Source of the DNA: Haloferax prahovense DSM 18310
GTDB taxonomy: Archaea; Halobacteriota; Halobacteria; Halobacteriales; Haloferacaceae
DNA: 64,000 bases
Assembly: GCF_000336815.1 (NCBI RefSeq)
Contig: NZ_AOLG01000047.1
Span: 266,495-330,494, forward strand
Direction of reading: 5' to 3'
The position numbers and the translations under genes were made by a program. Shown here one piece after another: positions 36,169-44,306 of this stretch (positions within the stretch are counted from its first letter, which is position 1; every line of letters begins with the position of its first letter). The notes below the pieces were generated by a model. The model did not search any database, was not told where the DNA came from, and worked only from the letters and a program-made list of their open reading frames with translations.

Positions 36169-36180
36169 TAGTTTAAACTA
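36169..36180. promoter_or_regulatory. Palindromic operator candidate between lrp-like and CNNM genes
   Basis: TAGTTTAAACTA is a perfect 12-bp palindrome in an AT-rich patch of otherwise GC-rich DNA, between divergent genes. Lrp proteins bind such palindromes, so autoregulation is likely; it is inferred from position only. Confidence 0.45.
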
Positions 36181-36275
36181 GATAATATGCGACTCCCGAC
36201 AATATACTACATATACTTCCGGACGGCCGATGCTTTCTAACGGGTCGAACGCGAACGAAGGGGACACCGACACAG

Positions 36276-37337
36276 ATGAACCCAACAGAGATCGGTATAC
36301 GCCTCGTCGCGGGGGCGTTGCTCATCCTCACGAACGGTTTCTTCGTGGCCATCGAGTTCGCGCTGACGCGCGCCCGCCAGTTCACCGAGTCCGAGTTCGT
36401 CGACGGCGACTCCCGACTCGAACGGGCCTGGGAGATGACCCAGGAGCTCGAACTGTATCTCACGACCTGCCAAGTCGGAATCACGGCGTCGAGCATCGCC
36501 GTGGGTATCGTCGCCGAGCCCGCGCTGGCGTCGCTGTTCGAACCGCTACTCGAGCCGCTGTTCGCCGGCACGACGCTCGCGACCATCGGTGCCGGCGCGC
36601 TCCTCGCCTACCTGATCATCAACCTCCTCCACCTCACCCACGGCGAGCAGACGCCGACGTACCTCGGCGTCGAGCGCTCCCGAATGGTCTGTCGCTACGG
36701 GGCGGCGCCGCTGCACTGGTTCTACGTCGCCATCTCGCCCGTCATCAAGTTCGGCGACTGGGTCGCCAAGTGGACGCTCAAGCTCTTCGGCATCGAGATG
36801 TCGGGCGCGTGGCTCGAGACCGAAGCCGAGGTAATCGAGTCCCGGGGTCAGCTCCGCGAGCGCCTCCACTCCCTGCTCGAGGAGGGCGAACTCCCCGAAG
36901 AACGCCGCGACGAGGTCCTCAGCGCGCTGGACGTGGACGAACTCTCCATCAGCGAAATCATGATTCCGAGCGACGACATCGTCTCGCTCTCGGCGACGGC
37001 GACGCCCGGCGAGAACTTCGACCGGATTCGGAACACGCCCCACACCCGGTTCCCGCTCGTCGGCGAGTCGCTCACCGACTTCCGCGGCGTCGTCTACGCG
37101 CCCTCCATCATCGACAACTTCGAGGCGCTCCGCGCCGGCGAGCGCTCGTTCGACGAAATCGCCGCGCCGACGATGACGCTCGCCGCCGACACGAACGTCA
37201 GCGACGCGTTCGACCAGTTCCAAGCGGAAGACCAGGAACTCGCGCTCGTCCTTCGGGACGGCGAAGTCGTCGGCCTCCTCACGGCGACCGACGCGCTCGA
37301 AGCCGTCATGGGCGAACTCGACGACCCGCTCGACTAG
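36276..37337 (+). CDS. CNNM/CorC family transporter (DUF21 and CBS domains)
   Basis: A 353-residue hemolysin C-like protein. The DUF21 membrane domain occupies about 1-190 (NGFFVAIEFALTRARQF, TCQVGITASSIAVGIVAEPA, HGEQTPTYLGVE), then a CBS pair from about 220 (DVDELSISEIMIPSDDIVSL; then LVLRDGEVVGLLTATDALE). Members move or sense Mg2+ and related ions. There is no C-terminal CorC_HlyC domain, so it is shorter than the bacterial form. Confidence 0.85.
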   Translation: MNPTEIGIRLVAGALLILTNGFFVAIEFALTRARQFTESEFVDGDSRLERAWEMTQELELYLTTCQVGITASSIAVGIVAEPALASLFEPLLEPLFAGTTLATIGAGALLAYLIINLLHLTHGEQTPTYLGVERSRMVCRYGAAPLHWFYVAISPVIKFGDWVAKWTLKLFGIEMSGAWLETEAEVIESRGQLRERLHSLLEEGELPEERRDEVLSALDVDELSISEIMIPSDDIVSLSATATPGENFDRIRNTPHTRFPLVGESLTDFRGVVYAPSIIDNFEALRAGERSFDEIAAPTMTLAADTNVSDAFDQFQAEDQELALVLRDGEVVGLLTATDALEAVMGELDDPLD

Positions 37338-37464
37338 CGTCGCAGACGACGTTTTCGACGTTTTTTCAGACGCGACGCGTCGCTCACAGCGACGTGATTT
37401 CGCGGAAAACGGGCGCGGCCGTGACGACTCACGGACGGCTCTGCGTGCGTGACGAATCGAAGAA

Positions 37465-37613
37465 TGCCCGGGGTGGGCTCCGAACCCACGATCTCCGCAT
37501 GTCCCAGGTGCGAAGCCGGCATGACTTCGCGAGGGGCGGAGGCTTCCAAGGCGTTCCGCACCGATTGTGAAACCCTATGAGTGCGGCGCTATGTCCAGCT
37601 AAGCCACCCGGGC
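37465..37613 (-). tRNA. Elongator tRNA-Met (CAT) with 75-nt intron
   Basis: On the minus strand the acceptor arms GCCCGGG and CCCGGGC pair, the D-arm is GGCTTAGCTGGACATAGC, the T-arm GTGGG/CCCAC with loop TTCGGAG, and the anticodon stem CCGCA/TGCGG. The loop reads CTCATA before the intron and A after it, giving anticodon CAT (37577-37579). The intron is 37501-37575, exactly 75 nt, inserted after position 37 as in archaeal bulge-helix-bulge introns. The same length is reported for Haloferax volcanii. CCA is not encoded. A tRNA splicing endonuclease would remove the intron. Confidence 0.95.
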
Positions 37614-37741
37614 TCAACTTCCCGTTGTGTGCTGGTTGTATTTAAGCTTCTCATCTCCGACGACCGCGAGGCGAGTCACCACGCCACTCGATTCGCGTCA
37701 TCACCCGCGGATTTATGTCCCAACACCGGGTGCACACACGC

Positions 37742-38863
37742 ATGAGCCAACCGGAGATCGTCCAGTCCGTCCTCGGAGAGGAAGACGTGGTGACGCGCGT
37801 CCACCTCGGGGGCGAGGACGAACTGTTTGTGACTCCGACGCGGACGCTCGTCTATCGGGCCGAAGGCCTCCTCTCGGACGAGTCCGTCGACGAATTCTCG
37901 CACGCCGCGGAGCGACTGTCCGTCAAGGAAGGGCGACGAAAAGCGAAGCTATCGCTCGACTACGGTCTCGACGGGAGCGAGACGTTCTCGATGTCCTCGA
38001 AGCGGCTCGACGACGCGCTCCAGCCTATCGTCGAGGGCGTTCTCGCGGCAGCCGGCGTGACCGACGAGGAAGGCGAGCGCGTCGTCCAGACGTTCCGTTT
38101 CAGCGAACTCACGTTCGTCGTCACCGACGCCCGCGTCGTCCGGCACATCGGCAGCGCGGTCTGGGACGAAGACTACGAATCGTACCGCTACGCCGACGTG
38201 ACCGACCTCGAATTCGAGTCGGGGAGCGTCGCCACGACGGTCGTGCTCACCGTCGACGGCCGCCAAGAGCGGTTCAAGATTCCCAACGAGGAGGCGCGGC
38301 TCGTCCGCGAGAAACTCGCGCGTGCGCTGTGCGACTACCACGGCGTCGGCAGTCTCGAGGAGTTCCGCGTCCAGATGGAGAAAGCGCGGGCGAACGACGA
38401 GTCCGCCGACGCCGCCGCCGACCGCGACAACACCGACTTCGGCGCGGGCCCCGACCCGCTGAGCGCGAACCCCGGAGAACTGTCCGACGAACCGGCGAAC
38501 GGCACCCGCGCCGAGGGTGACGCGCCCGCCGAGCCGAGCCAACAGACCGCCCGCACGCAGTCCGTCGAAGCCCCGTCCGCGACCGGCGCGGTGGCGGAGG
38601 CGAAGCAGGCCGCCGAGTCGGCGTCGACCGAGTCGGCGTCGGGCAACGTCGCCGACGCCGCGGACCTCGGGTTCGAAGGCTCCGGCTTCGAGTCGGCCGC
38701 CGAGTCCGAGTCGGCGGACTCCGGCGCTGTCGATGCCGACTACGCCGAACTCGCCGACGAAATCGAGTCGCTCCGCGAGGTCGTCGAGGCCCAAAGCGAG
38801 CAGATTCGCCACCAGCAGGAGCTGGTCGAACAGCTCATCGAAGAACTCCGCCGCGGGCGGTAA
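37742..38863 (+). CDS. Haloarchaeal protein with two PH-like regions and C-terminal coiled coil
   Basis: A 373-residue soluble protein. Two similar halves, about 10-110 (VVTRVHLGGEDELFVTPTRT) and 118-205 (VVQTFRFSELTFVVTDARVV), look like a duplicated PH-like beta domain. A low-complexity acidic linker (about 215-330) follows, then a coiled coil at the C-terminus (LADEIESLREVVEAQSEQIR). TATA-like GATTTATG (about 37710-37717) about 28 nt upstream supports the ATG at 37742. Function unknown. Confidence 0.65.
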   Translation: MSQPEIVQSVLGEEDVVTRVHLGGEDELFVTPTRTLVYRAEGLLSDESVDEFSHAAERLSVKEGRRKAKLSLDYGLDGSETFSMSSKRLDDALQPIVEGVLAAAGVTDEEGERVVQTFRFSELTFVVTDARVVRHIGSAVWDEDYESYRYADVTDLEFESGSVATTVVLTVDGRQERFKIPNEEARLVREKLARALCDYHGVGSLEEFRVQMEKARANDESADAAADRDNTDFGAGPDPLSANPGELSDEPANGTRAEGDAPAEPSQQTARTQSVEAPSATGAVAEAKQAAESASTESASGNVADAADLGFEGSGFESAAESESADSGAVDADYAELADEIESLREVVEAQSEQIRHQQELVEQLIEELRRGR

Positions 38864-38898
38864 CCGCGGCAGTTCGCCCCCGACGACCGCCCGGACAC

Positions 38899-39270
38899 CT
38901 ATTCCCGCCCGAGCACTTTCCTGATACACGACGAGCCGAAGGGCCCGAGTTCGCCGGACTCGAACGTCACGAAGTGGCCGGTGGAGATGGACGCGCCGCA
39001 GCGGCGGCAGTCGAAGTCGCCCTCGCGCTGGACGACCTGACTCTCGAATCTGACGAACGTGCCGCCGCGGTTGTGACGGACGCGGCCGCCGTCGCGCTCG
39101 ATGATGCCCCGAAGCTCCGCCGTGTCGAGGATGTCGCGCGTGAGCGTCGGGTCCGTGGTGACCGTCTCGATGCGGTCGACGACCTCGGCGAGGGAGAGTT
39201 CGTCGGCTTCGAGGTGCGCGAGGAGGTCGAGCGCGAGTTCGACGCGCTCGTCGCGTGTGGGCTCGGTCAC
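38899..39270 (-). CDS. DUF5830 family protein with zinc-ribbon-like tail
   Basis: A 123-residue protein: helical N-terminal half (RVELALDLLAHLEADELSLA) resembling a winged helix, then FDCRRCGASISTGHFVTFES and FGSSCIRKVLG with CxxC and later Cys. I recognise it as the haloarchaeal DUF5830 group. The GTG at 39270 is the start; the much longer open frame upstream (to 41613) is antisense to gpmI and not coding. Confidence 0.65.
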   Translation of the reverse strand: MTEPTRDERVELALDLLAHLEADELSLAEVVDRIETVTTDPTLTRDILDTAELRGIIERDGGRVRHNRGGTFVRFESQVVQREGDFDCRRCGASISTGHFVTFESGELGPFGSSCIRKVLGRE

Positions 39271-39360
39271 GGTTCGGGAGCCAATCGAACCGGGTCGGGC
39301 TAAAGCCCTCCGAAGCACAAAGCGTTTGGTCGCGGCGCGACGACCGACTCCAGAGCTTCC

Positions 39361-39993
39361 GTGCCCCGTCCGCGTCTCGCCGCCGGCCTCGCGCTCGCGG
39401 CCGTCGTCGCCGGTCTCCTGTTCGCGTCTCCAGACGCCGTCATCGCGCGCGCGGCGTGGGTCGCAGCCGACCCCGTCCGACTCGTCGCCGTCGTGAGCGC
39501 GCTCGCGCTCGTCCGCCCGCTTCTCGCGTGGCCGACGACGCTCCTCGCGCTCGTCGTGGGCTACGGCCTCGGCCCGGTCGGCGCGCCGTTCGCGCTGGCG
39601 CTCATCGTCCTCACGAGCGTCCCGCCGTTCCTTTTCGCGCGGCGCTACCGCGGAACGACCAGACTGGCCGATGTCGGCGAGCGGACCGTCGAGCAGACGG
39701 GGTCGGTCAAGGGCGTGGCCGCGAGCCGCCTGCTTCCGGTCCCCTCCGACGTGGTGTCGGTCGCGGCGGGCGTCGCCAACGTCCGACTCGGCGCGTTCGC
39801 GCTCGGAACCGCCGTCGGCGAACTCCCGTGGGCTGTCGCGGGCGTCATCGCCGGCGCGTCGGTCGAGACGCTTACGACCGAGTCGCTGGCCGCGACCGTC
39901 CGCCCGGAGTTCGTCGTGCTCGCGGCGGTCGCGGGCGTCTCGATGCTCGTCCCGACCGCGTACCGTCGCTACCGGGGCGAGTCCGGCGCGTAG
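39361..39993 (+). CDS. TVP38/TMEM64 (DedA/VTT) family membrane protein
   Basis: A 210-residue membrane protein with a VTT domain: LLAWPTTLLALVVGYGLGPV, then KGVAASRLLPVPSDVVSVAAGVA, the conserved re-entrant region with Arg and Pro, and LGTAVGELPWAVAGVIAGAS. Starts with GTG at 39361. DedA/VTT proteins act in lipid scrambling or transport. Confidence 0.8.
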   Translation: MPRPRLAAGLALAAVVAGLLFASPDAVIARAAWVAADPVRLVAVVSALALVRPLLAWPTTLLALVVGYGLGPVGAPFALALIVLTSVPPFLFARRYRGTTRLADVGERTVEQTGSVKGVAASRLLPVPSDVVSVAAGVANVRLGAFALGTAVGELPWAVAGVIAGASVETLTTESLAATVRPEFVVLAAVAGVSMLVPTAYRRYRGESGA

Positions 39994-40046
39994 GTGAACT
40001 CGAAAATAGAGAGCGTAGAGGTACGTAGCGCGCGCGAGCGGCGGTC

Positions 40047-41642
40047 CTATTCTAACAGCGACTCGCCGGTCATCGCGGCCGGCTGGTCGACGCCGACGAG
40101 TTCGAGGATGGTCGGCGCGATGTCGCACAGCGAACCGCCCTCGCGGACGGTCCGGCCGCCCGAAAGCGGGTGGTCGGGGTCGAGGTCGGCGGCGTCGCCC
40201 TCGACGGCCTCGTCCCCGGCGTCGTTCTCCGCGGCCGCCTCGTCGTCGCGGTCGGCCGCGAGGTAGACGAACGGGACGGGGTTGAACGTGTGGGCCGTGT
40301 GCGGGTCGTCCTCGGTGCCCATGTCGTCGGCGTTGCCGTGGTCGGCGGTGATACAGACGTGGCCGCCGTGAGCGCGGACGCTCTCGACGAGCCGCCCGAG
40401 CTGTTCGTCGACCGCCTCGACCGCCTCGATGGCGGCCTCGTAGTCGCCGGTGTGGCCGACCATGTCGGGGTTGGCGTAGTTGAGAACCATCACGTTCGGG
40501 TCGTCGGACTCGATGATGCCGATGGCCGTATCGGTGAGCTCCGCTGCGGACATCTCGGGCTGGAGGTCGTAGGTCGGCACGTCGGGGCTCTCGACGATGT
40601 TCCGAATCTCGCCGTCGAACTCGACCTCGCGGCCGCCGTTGAGGAAGTAGGTGACGTGAGGGTACTTCTCGGACTCGGCCATGCGCAGTTGCGTCATGTC
40701 CGCCTCGGCGAGCACCTCGCCGAGCGTGTCTTCGGGCTGTTCCGGCGGGTAGGCGACCGAGACGTCGAACGTCTTGTCGTACTGCGTCATCGTCGTCATG
40801 AGAAGCTCCGGCGGCGTCGTCTCGAACTCCCAGACGGGCTCGATGTCGCAGAGCATCCGCACGAGCTGTCGCGCGCGGTCCGCGCGGAAGTTGAAGAAGA
40901 TGACCGAATCGCCGTCTTCGAGGGCGGGCGCGTCGTCGACGACGGTCGGCTCGACGAACTCGTCGGTGTCGCCGCGGTCGTACGACTCGGTGACGGCGTC
41001 GACGGCGGTGTCGGCGGTCCACTCCGCCTCGCGCTCGATGATGGCGTCGTAGGCGCGCTTGGTGCGCTCCCAGTTCTGGTCGCGGTCCATCGCGTAGTAG
41101 CGCCCGGAGACGGTGGCGACGCCACCGGTTCCCTGCTCCTCGGCGACGGCTTCGAGGTCCGAGAGGTACGCCTCGCCGCCGGTGGGACTGGTGTCGCGAC
41201 CGTCGGTAAAGGCGTGGGTGACGGCGTCGACGCCGCGGTCGGCGGCGAGTTCGATGAGCGCGTGGAGGTGTTGTTGGTCGGAGTGGACGCCGCCGTCTGA
41301 GACGAGGCCCATGAGGTGCACGCGGCCGTCGTGTTCGTCGGCGTGGTCGTAGGCGGCCGTGATGGCCTCGTTCTCGAAGAACGAGCCGTCGTCGATGCTG
41401 TCGCCGATGCGGGTGTACGCCTGCTTGACGACCCGGCCGGCCCCGATGTTGAGGTGGCCGACTTCGCTGTTGCCCATCTGGCCGTCCGGAAGGCCGACGC
41501 GCCGGCCGTCGACGATGAGCGTCCCGAACGCGCCCGCGTCGCGGTAGCGGTCGAAGTTCGGCGTGTCCGCCGCCTTGATAGCGTCGCGGCGGTCGTGGTC
41601 GCCGAGTCCCCACCCGTCGAGGATGATGAGTGCTGCGTCCAT
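40047..41642 (-). CDS. gpmI: 2,3-bisphosphoglycerate-independent phosphoglycerate mutase
   Basis: A 531-residue iPGM converting 3-phosphoglycerate to 2-phosphoglycerate. Metal site LDGWG near the N-terminus (D9), catalytic serine in GQMGNSEVGHLN (S59), DGRDTSPTGGEAYL, and the metal cluster HGGHVCITADHGNADDMG near the C-terminus. An acidic insert rich in Asp, Glu and Ala (about residues 460-495) is a halophilic addition. The ATG at 41642 (MDAALIIL) is the natural start; the frame upstream is out of homology. Confidence 0.95.
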   Translation of the reverse strand: MDAALIILDGWGLGDHDRRDAIKAADTPNFDRYRDAGAFGTLIVDGRRVGLPDGQMGNSEVGHLNIGAGRVVKQAYTRIGDSIDDGSFFENEAITAAYDHADEHDGRVHLMGLVSDGGVHSDQQHLHALIELAADRGVDAVTHAFTDGRDTSPTGGEAYLSDLEAVAEEQGTGGVATVSGRYYAMDRDQNWERTKRAYDAIIEREAEWTADTAVDAVTESYDRGDTDEFVEPTVVDDAPALEDGDSVIFFNFRADRARQLVRMLCDIEPVWEFETTPPELLMTTMTQYDKTFDVSVAYPPEQPEDTLGEVLAEADMTQLRMAESEKYPHVTYFLNGGREVEFDGEIRNIVESPDVPTYDLQPEMSAAELTDTAIGIIESDDPNVMVLNYANPDMVGHTGDYEAAIEAVEAVDEQLGRLVESVRAHGGHVCITADHGNADDMGTEDDPHTAHTFNPVPFVYLAADRDDEAAAENDAGDEAVEGDAADLDPDHPLSGGRTVREGGSLCDIAPTILELVGVDQPAAMTGESLLE

Positions 41643-41821
41643 GCGTCGCCGTTCGGCGCGCCGGGCTAACTGTCCTTTGCTCCCGACATGGAATGACAAC
41701 GTGTCGCGTACGGAGATGAGAGGGCGGCGTTCGCGCCCCGACGGGGGTTCGCGCCGCCCCAACCGCCCCCGCTGCTCCCGCCCCGACGGCCTTTTCTTTC
41801 GGGGCGTCGTCCGACTCGGCG

Positions 41822-42499
41822 ATGGGTCTACGCGACTTCGACCTCGACGCGGCGGTCGACGACTGGACGGAGTACTACCTCGGGAACGGCCCGAGCCTCG
41901 TCGTCTTCCTCGTCCTCAACGCCGCCGCGTTCCTCGTCGGGGTGAGCTTCTACGTCCACTCCGACCCCGCGCTGTCGGACCTGCCGACGTTCCTCTACCC
42001 GCTTTTCGGCGACTCGCCGACCGCCCTCGCGCTGATGACGCTGTCGGCCGCGACGCTGCTTCCGAACCTCGGCCGCCGCGTCGCCGACGCGCCGGTCAAC
42101 CGACCGCTCGCGTACCTCCACACGCTCGCGTTCGTCTGGCTCGTCAAGTACGGCGTCTGGACGGTCGTCGCGCTCAACCTCCGGCCCGACCTCTACGTCG
42201 GCTTCTCCGGGGCTGCGCTGTGGGACTACTGGGGCATCATGCTCACCCACGCGGGCTTTCTCGCGCTCGCCCTCGTCGTCCCGCGCTACGGCGCGACCAC
42301 CAAGGGCGCACTCGGGTTCGCCCTCACCCTTGCGCTCGTCAACGACGTGTTCGACTACGGTCTCGGCTACTACCCGCCGCTGAAGTACGAGGCGGGGGCG
42401 CTCCTCGCGGGTATCACCGTCGCCCTCTCGTTCCTCGCGGTGTTCCTCGCCTCCCGGGCGTTCGACCGTCTCTCAGAGACGCCGGAGACGGCCCCGTGA
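41822..42499 (+). CDS. DUF1405 family membrane protein
   Basis: A 225-residue membrane protein with six predicted helices. DUF1405 landmarks: FLYPLFGDSPTALALMTLSA, FVWLVKYGVWTVV, DYWGIMLTHAGFLALALVVP and DVFDYGLGYYPPL. Uncharacterised, widespread in Bacillus and haloarchaea. Divergent from gpmI. Confidence 0.8.
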   Translation: MGLRDFDLDAAVDDWTEYYLGNGPSLVVFLVLNAAAFLVGVSFYVHSDPALSDLPTFLYPLFGDSPTALALMTLSAATLLPNLGRRVADAPVNRPLAYLHTLAFVWLVKYGVWTVVALNLRPDLYVGFSGAALWDYWGIMLTHAGFLALALVVPRYGATTKGALGFALTLALVNDVFDYGLGYYPPLKYEAGALLAGITVALSFLAVFLASRAFDRLSETPETAP

Positions 42500-42611
42500 G
42501 CGCCCCGGGACCGCCCCGACAGCGCCCCGTGAGTCACAATCGCTAATCGCATGACGGCGCGGAGTATCACATGAGTCAGGCTTTTCCCCGCCCGCAGTCT
42601 ATGACCTCGTA

Positions 42612-43265
42612 ATGGACTCCGCGGTACTGCTTGACCTACTCGGGAACGAAAACCGCCGGCGCATCCTGCGGTTGCTCTCGCACAAACCGTGCTACGTCAC
42701 CGAGATAAGCGAGTACCTCGGCGTCAGCCCCAAGGCCGTCATCGACCACCTCCGAAAGCTGGAGGACGCGGGACTCATCGAGTCGCGCACCGACGACCAG
42801 CGGCGCAAGTACTTCCACATCTCACGAAATCTCCGACTGGAGGTGAACGTCTCGCCGTACGGGTTCGGCGCGAAGAGCGCCTACCCGCCGAGTCCGAGCC
42901 TCGACATGGCCGGACGCTGTCCGCACGTGACGCTCGAAGTCGAGAACGCCGGGAGTGACGACGTCTCGGAACTAGCGCGCGAACTCGGAAAACTGGAGGA
43001 ACTCGACAACGAACTCTCCTTGGCCCAGCGGTGGGTACAGGGCCGCATCACCGACGTGCTCGACCGCCTCAACGACCGCCTCGGCGTCGACGCCGACAGC
43101 AGGTTCTACGCGGAGATTCTCGCCGCGCTCGCCAACGGGTCGAACACCGTCCGCGGCATCGCGAAGGACCTCAACGCGGACCCCGCGGTCGTCGACAGCG
43201 CGCTGCACCACCTCGCCGACGGCGGTCTGGTCGCCCACAACGGCGACCGCTGGCGAATCGACTAA
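42612..43265 (+). CDS. ArsR-type transcriptional regulator with second winged helix
   Basis: A 217-residue regulator. The N-terminal ArsR-like HTH is LGNENRRRILRLLSHKPCYV, LGVSPKAVIDHLRKLEDAGL, then a wing. A helical middle (about 110-150) is followed by a C-terminal winged-helix-like region (ILAALANGSNTVRGIAKDLN, VVDSALHHLADGGLVAHNG). Stand-alone; targets unknown. Confidence 0.8.
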   Translation: MDSAVLLDLLGNENRRRILRLLSHKPCYVTEISEYLGVSPKAVIDHLRKLEDAGLIESRTDDQRRKYFHISRNLRLEVNVSPYGFGAKSAYPPSPSLDMAGRCPHVTLEVENAGSDDVSELARELGKLEELDNELSLAQRWVQGRITDVLDRLNDRLGVDADSRFYAEILAALANGSNTVRGIAKDLNADPAVVDSALHHLADGGLVAHNGDRWRID

Positions 43266-43268
43266 CGC

Positions 43269-43763
43269 CTACAACTCCTCTGTCAGGCCCGCCCGAAGGT
43301 CGCGGCCGAAGTAGTGACCGACCAGCCCCGCGAGCCCACCGCTCGCCGCGCCGACGCCCGCGATGGCGACGCCGTAGTCCGCGAGCAGTTGGACCGCGAA
43401 GGGCGCGAACACGGCGAACAGCGTCGAGAGGACGAACGCGAGGCCCGCGGCGATTGCGCCGGCGAGCACGACCTCCGTGTAGCGTCGCTTCGACCCGACG
43501 AGGCCGAGGACGAAGCCGGCGGCAGCGATGCCGACGAACCGCCCGACGAAACCGACGATGGGAATCGCGCCGCCGACGAGCAGTCCGCCGATGGAGAGCA
43601 GGAGCGCCGCGAGGAACACGCGCGGGGAGAACAGCCCGCTGAGGCGACCGCCGCCGGACGAGGCGGAGCGCTCCGCCCGCATCGAATCGTCGCTCTCGCG
43701 GTTCACGCCGGAGAGCAGGTCGTCGACGGACTGCTCAGACTCCCGTTGGTCCGACCGTTGCAT
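43269..43763 (-). CDS. Membrane protein of unknown function
   Basis: A 164-residue protein: polar N-terminal 45 residues, then four hydrophobic helices (VFLAALLLSIGGLLVGGAI, FVGIAAAGFVLGLVG, VVLAGAIAAGLAFVLSTLF, AIAGVGAASGGLAGLVGHYF). Gly/Ala-rich helices resemble DUF456/DUF5518-type haloarchaeal proteins, but I do not assign a family. Convergent with the ArsR gene, 3 nt apart. Confidence 0.65.
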   Translation of the reverse strand: MQRSDQRESEQSVDDLLSGVNRESDDSMRAERSASSGGGRLSGLFSPRVFLAALLLSIGGLLVGGAIPIVGFVGRFVGIAAAGFVLGLVGSKRRYTEVVLAGAIAAGLAFVLSTLFAVFAPFAVQLLADYGVAIAGVGAASGGLAGLVGHYFGRDLRAGLTEEL

Positions 43764-43861
43764 GTGTACAGGGTCGCGGGCGAGCCTGATGGCTCTTGTG
43801 CCGGTTGGTCAGCCGCGGTGACTGTTCGGCGTCGCGTGACGGTGCGCCGCCCGGCTCGGTC

Positions 43862-44071
43862 CTACGCGTTGCGGCCGAGGATGAAGTACAGGACGAGTCC
43901 CAAAAGCGGCGCGAGGAAGACGACGACCGCCCAGAGGAACGCCGGGTGACTGCTGTTTCGCTTCGCGTCACTGTACGTCCACACCACCATCCCGAGGAAC
44001 AGGAGGAAAAACAGCAGGCCGACGACGAGCGCGCCTGCGCCGCCCGACTGGAGGGGTATCGTGGGGAGCAT
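43862..44071 (-). CDS. PLDc_N domain small membrane protein
   Basis: A 69-residue two-helix membrane protein. VVWTYSDAKRNSSHPAFLWA followed by LAPLLGLVLYFILGRN matches the phospholipase D nuclease N-terminal (PLDc_N) domain, here without the catalytic part. Role unknown, membrane-bound. Confidence 0.75.
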   Translation of the reverse strand: MLPTIPLQSGGAGALVVGLLFFLLFLGMVVWTYSDAKRNSSHPAFLWAVVVFLAPLLGLVLYFILGRNA

Positions 44072-44306
44072 ACGCTGGCCGACGGACGGTCCGGTAAAAT
44101 GTCTTGTGTCCGTTATGTCGGTGGTGCGTCCGTCTCCCTCGTTTCGCTCGGTCGGTTCGGTTGCGCTCCAGTCGCCGTACCGAGTCGCGAGCGAAGCGAG
44201 CTACTCGGCTTTTTCCCTCCAGGTTTTTGCCGTGAGCGGGTCGCCTCCGGCGACCCCGAACGGTAAAAAGGTGGGTTTGAAGTCTGCCCCCACGGTATCC
44301 CGCGAT

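Noticed and set aside
38899..41613. 904-codon open frame on the minus strand
   Set aside because: Most of it overlaps gpmI in another frame and is Arg/Pro-rich low-complexity sequence. Only the last 124 codons (from the GTG at 39270) are protein-like.
44180..44214. Hairpin followed by T-run
   Set aside because: Looks like a terminator on the plus strand, but no plus-strand gene ends just before it; similar GCGAGCGAAGCGAGC sequences are common in GC-rich haloarchaeal gaps.
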